Positions 61,653-64,000 of a stretch of 64,000 nucleotides of DNA are shown here, one piece after another. The DNA lies in NCBI RefSeq assembly GCF_008271745.1, contig NZ_VKKZ01000020.1:62001-126000 (forward strand). Reading direction: 5' to 3'. Within the stretch, counting starts at the first letter, position 1. The number at the start of each line of letters is the position of its first letter. Source of the DNA: Rufibacter glacialis (GTDB taxonomy: Bacteria > Bacteroidota > Bacteroidia > Cytophagales > Hymenobacteraceae). The notes under the pieces are model-generated. The model was not told the origin of the DNA and made no database searches. It was given only the letters and a program-made list of their open reading frames with translations. The position numbers and the translations under genes are program-made.

Positions 61653-61846
61653 TAGATTTGAAGATGAGGAAATTTGAAGATTTGGAAATGAAAGGATTTG
61701 AAGGAATGGGAATGGAAGCTTTGTTTAGTGAGAATAAAAGAGGATTTAACTTAAGCTTTTCTTGAAGTAGTAAGTATTTGTTATTCGGGCTCATTTAATT
61801 TTCTCATTTACAAATCTCCACATCTTCAAATCTCCAAATCCAAAAT
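61653..61846. repeat. A/G-rich ATTTGAAGA-type repeats in inverted arrangement
   Basis: The left end of this gap carries imperfect copies of GATTTGAAGAT (61655-61705) on the plus strand; the right end (61806-61845) has the same on the minus strand (GGATTTGGAGATTTGAAGAT). The middle is unremarkable. No coding potential. Confidence 0.5.
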
Positions 61847-63252
61847 TACTTCCCTCTCCCCTGAATGATGATCTTAATGGTGTACAGCATTACCCTGAAA
61901 TCCATGATGAGCGACATGTTTTCAATGTAGAGGATGTCATATTTAAGGCGTCTTACCATTTCCTGCACGTTTTGGGCGTACCCGAATTTTACCTGCCCCA
62001 GGGAGGTGATGCCTGGTCTTACCCGTTGCAGGTGTTTGTAATGGGGGGCTTGCAGGGTAATCAGATCAATGAAATGTTGCCGCTCTGGCCGGGGGCCCAC
62101 CAGGCTCATCTCCCCTATGAGAACGTTGTAGAATTGCGGGAGTTCATCCAGGCGCACTTTCCGCAGGAAGCGGCCCAGTTTGGTCACCCGGGGGTCATAG
62201 TCAGAAGACAGGGCGGGACCGGCTTTTTCGGCATCCAGGTACATGGTCCTGAATTTATAGATGTTGAAGGGGCGGCCTAACCAGCCAATCCGCTCCTGCT
62301 TGAAAAAAACCGGGCCCGGCGAGGAGGCTTTGACTAAAACGGCTAACAAGAGGTACACCGGCGACAGGAACACCAACACCAGCACCGCGGCCAAAAGGTC
62401 TATGACCCGCTTCAGCAGTTGCTGCCAAATGGGCATAAGGTCCCGTTTCACCTCAATCAAGGGAGTCCCAAACAAATGCGATACCTTCACAGAACCTAAC
62501 AGAATCTGATAAACATCAGGCAAGATGCTGATGCGCACGTTTTCCCCCTCCAGGGAGCTGAGGATCTGCTCTATGAGACGGTGCTCTGAAGGTTCAATGG
62601 CAATGATGACCTCCTGTACGTCATGAGATTTGATCAACGAGGGCAACAGGTGAAAGGCCCCCAATGACGGGATCTGCTCCTGGAAAGAGTGCGGCTGAGA
62701 AACCTCGCTTTGCACAAACCCTACAATTCTGAGCCCCAGGTGCCGGTTATTGCTTTCCAGCTCATTATATACCTCCCGGGCATTGCTGCTGGAGCCTACC
62801 ACTATGGTCTTAAAGTAGACGTGCCCCCGGTAAACCAGCTTCTTGAGGTGGCTGAGGGTGATCATCTTGAAGGTAGCCGACAGCAGGAAATGCATCAGGA
62901 AATACATACCAATGGGCCCAGTGTACCTTTGGAACTTCTCCAGATCTGGCTCTTCCAAGAGAAAGGCCAGGTAAATGGCCATGGCGCCGCCTAAAGAAAT
63001 GCCCATCAGTAGAATAGTTTCTTTTAACCGGGACAGGCGGTAGATGTTCCGGTACCTGCCCAATAAGGCATACAGGATCACCCAGAAGGAGGCAATCACA
63101 AATGGCCTCCCCACAGAGACCGTGGCCAGGGAATGGGTGAGGTCAAAGAAGAGGTAGTTATTGGATAGGTAAAAACCACACCAAGCCCCAAAGGCAGCCA
63201 AGAAATCGCCAAGGATTACTTTGTATAAATGCTGGTTCCGGTGTAACTGCAT
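61846..63252 (-). CDS. Undecaprenyl-phosphate sugar transferase (WcaJ/WbaP-like)
   Basis: A 468-residue polyprenyl-phosphate glycosyl-1-phosphate transferase starting exopolysaccharide or O-antigen units. Four N-terminal transmembrane helices (to about residue 130), a CoA-binding-like Rossmann part (KTIVVGSSSNAREVYNELES, about 150) and a C-terminal catalytic part after a further helix (LVFLSPVYLLLAVLVKASSP). Motifs: FFKQERIGWLGRPFNIYKFR, TMYLDAEK, RKVRLDELPQFYNVLIGEM and SLVGPRPERQHF. It stands alone here, though it is often the start of polysaccharide clusters. Confidence 0.93.
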   Translation of the reverse strand: MQLHRNQHLYKVILGDFLAAFGAWCGFYLSNNYLFFDLTHSLATVSVGRPFVIASFWVILYALLGRYRNIYRLSRLKETILLMGISLGGAMAIYLAFLLEEPDLEKFQRYTGPIGMYFLMHFLLSATFKMITLSHLKKLVYRGHVYFKTIVVGSSSNAREVYNELESNNRHLGLRIVGFVQSEVSQPHSFQEQIPSLGAFHLLPSLIKSHDVQEVIIAIEPSEHRLIEQILSSLEGENVRISILPDVYQILLGSVKVSHLFGTPLIEVKRDLMPIWQQLLKRVIDLLAAVLVLVFLSPVYLLLAVLVKASSPGPVFFKQERIGWLGRPFNIYKFRTMYLDAEKAGPALSSDYDPRVTKLGRFLRKVRLDELPQFYNVLIGEMSLVGPRPERQHFIDLITLQAPHYKHLQRVRPGITSLGQVKFGYAQNVQEMVRRLKYDILYIENMSLIMDFRVMLYTIKIIIQGRGK

Positions 63253-63302
63253 GGGTTTTCTGAAAAACAGGGCAGGTAGTCAATGCGGGCCCCATTCCTG
63301 CG

Positions 63303-63310
63303 CAAAGCTA
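63303..63310 (-). promoter_or_regulatory. -7 box upstream of the sugar transferase gene
   Basis: Minus-strand TAGCTTTG matches TAnnTTTG; leader about 45 bases. No clear -33 element. Confidence 0.4.
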
Positions 63311-63316
63311 CATGCT

Positions 63317-63342
63317 ATTTCCAAAAACTGGGCCTAAATTTT
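63317..63342 (+). repeat. Copy of the dispersed TTTTC..AAAA..GCCTAAA motif
   Basis: Reads ATTTCCAAAAACTGGGCC followed by TAAATTTT, in the divergent gap before pcm. Confidence 0.4.
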
Positions 63343-63435
63343 ATTTGGGAGCAATGCAGCGCTATTTGTTAAATTAGCGCGCTGAAGCCTTCCCCCTGGC
63401 CCCTTCTTCGTATAAAGATTGTTACCTGACCCATT

Positions 63436-64000
63436 ATGTTGATAGACACTTACCGGCACAAAGGCATGCGCAAAGGCTTGGTGCGTATTGTGGAGAGAAA
63501 AGGCATCAAAGACATAAAGGTGTTAAAGGCGCTGGAACAAGTGCCTCGGCATTTCTTCTTCGAGAAAGCGTTTCTAGAGCAGGCCTATCAAGACAAAGCC
63601 TTTCCCATTGGCGAGGGACAGACCATCTCGCAGCCTTATACTGTAGCCTACCAGACGGAGTTGCTGGAAATTGAACCGCACGACAAAGTGCTGGAGATTG
63701 GCACCGGGTCTGGGTACCAGTGCACGATCTTGCTGCAGTTAACGCCCCACGTGTTCACCATTGAATACAACGAGGTGCTGTACCACAAAGCCAAAAAGCA
63801 GTTCCAGCTCATGGGGCTCACCCCGTTCACCTTTTTGGGAGACGGCTCAGAGGGCCTGCCGGAACACGCCCCGTTCAACAAGATCCTGGTCACGGCGGGG
63901 GCTCCTATTATTCCCAAGACCCTACTCCGGCAATTAACCCTAGGCGGCAAACTGGTGATCCCGGTAGGTGATACCGCCCTGCAGAAAATGTTCCGCATCA
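63436..64000 (+). CDS. pcm: Protein-L-isoaspartate O-methyltransferase (partial, C-terminus beyond window)
   Basis: Repairs isoaspartyl residues in aged proteins by S-adenosylmethionine-dependent methylation. From ATG 63436, 188 codons are visible. Family segments: VPRHFFFEKAFLEQAY, the substrate loop FPIGEGQTISQPYTVAYQTE, the AdoMet motif DKVLEIGTGSGYQCTIL (84-100) and KILVTAGAPIIP. The final GGKLVIPVGD segment is present, so only the last 25-30 residues are missing. Confidence 0.93.
   Translation, partial: MLIDTYRHKGMRKGLVRIVERKGIKDIKVLKALEQVPRHFFFEKAFLEQAYQDKAFPIGEGQTISQPYTVAYQTELLEIEPHDKVLEIGTGSGYQCTILLQLTPHVFTIEYNEVLYHKAKKQFQLMGLTPFTFLGDGSEGLPEHAPFNKILVTAGAPIIPKTLLRQLTLGGKLVIPVGDTALQKMFRI

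Overview
The window looks like a chromosomal segment of an aerobic, Gram-negative member of the Bacteroidota, most likely Cytophagales/Hymenobacteraceae (Rufibacter- or Pontibacter-like; inferred from gene families and a base composition judged by eye near 50% GC). Supporting signs are a SusC/SusD pair, a TamL-type lipoprotein, DUF349 and YqgE neighbours, many secreted proteins and lipoproteins, weak Shine-Dalgarno sites and several promoters with the Bacteroidetes -7 box TAnnTTTG. Most of the window is housekeeping DNA with about 50 protein genes and two tRNA genes. There is no CRISPR array, prophage, transposase or rRNA.

Layout. 1-2590: the start of a large secreted beta-propeller protein running off the left edge. 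3.6-5.6 kb: an AraC-family regulator with a DUF417 (RclC/YkgB-like) membrane protein, then a TerB-like protein. 5.8-11 kb: a DUF4136 lipoprotein, mgsA, a TPR protein, gyrA and a Cys-rich small lipoprotein. 11.2-18.5 kb: secreted proteins, two diverged M14 carboxypeptidase-like paralogues with altered metal sites, an HD hydrolase, a DUF547 protein and a BamA-like barrel protein.

18.6-29.4 kb: the most interesting block. Seven co-directional genes encode a VWA-like lipoprotein, a three-helix membrane protein, a tubulin/FtsZ-like GTPase, an 1151-residue actin/Hsp70-fold ATPase, a membrane-anchored Pro/Gln-rich protein, a MotA/TolQ/ZorA-like channel subunit with a long helical tail and a MotB/OmpA-like partner. 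An ion-driven stator pair, two cytoskeletal-type nucleotide switches and a periplasm-facing lipoprotein in one operon suggest an envelope-spanning machine. It fits the general description of the multicomponent FtsZ-like/VWA/OmpA membrane-remodelling system proposed from comparative genomics by Makarova and Koonin (2010), but is not a complete Zorya system.

29.7-42.3 kb: a cupin, two identical tRNA-Thr(UGU) genes, DUF349-yqgE, pdxH-DUF1015-maf, and an operon of L-serine dehydratase beta subunit, TolC, membrane-fusion protein and gpsA, then tryptophan 2,3-dioxygenase. 42.9-47.5 kb: a SusCD operon. 48-53.6 kb: an FAD oxidoreductase, a CoA-binding protein, a periplasmic rhodanese and an ECF-sigma/membrane protein/outer-membrane protein operon. 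53.9-64 kb: a SpoU methyltransferase, TamL, a fused E1 dehydrogenase, hemF, PAP2 phosphatase, riboflavin synthase, an undecaprenyl-phosphate sugar transferase and the start of pcm.

At larger scale, many intergenic gaps carry a related motif of about 24 bp (roughly TTTTC-nnn-AAAA-nn-GCCTnAAA). It does not coincide with terminators in most cases and may be a dispersed repeat or regulatory signal. Convergent genes are often separated by very long, near-perfect hairpins serving as bidirectional terminators.
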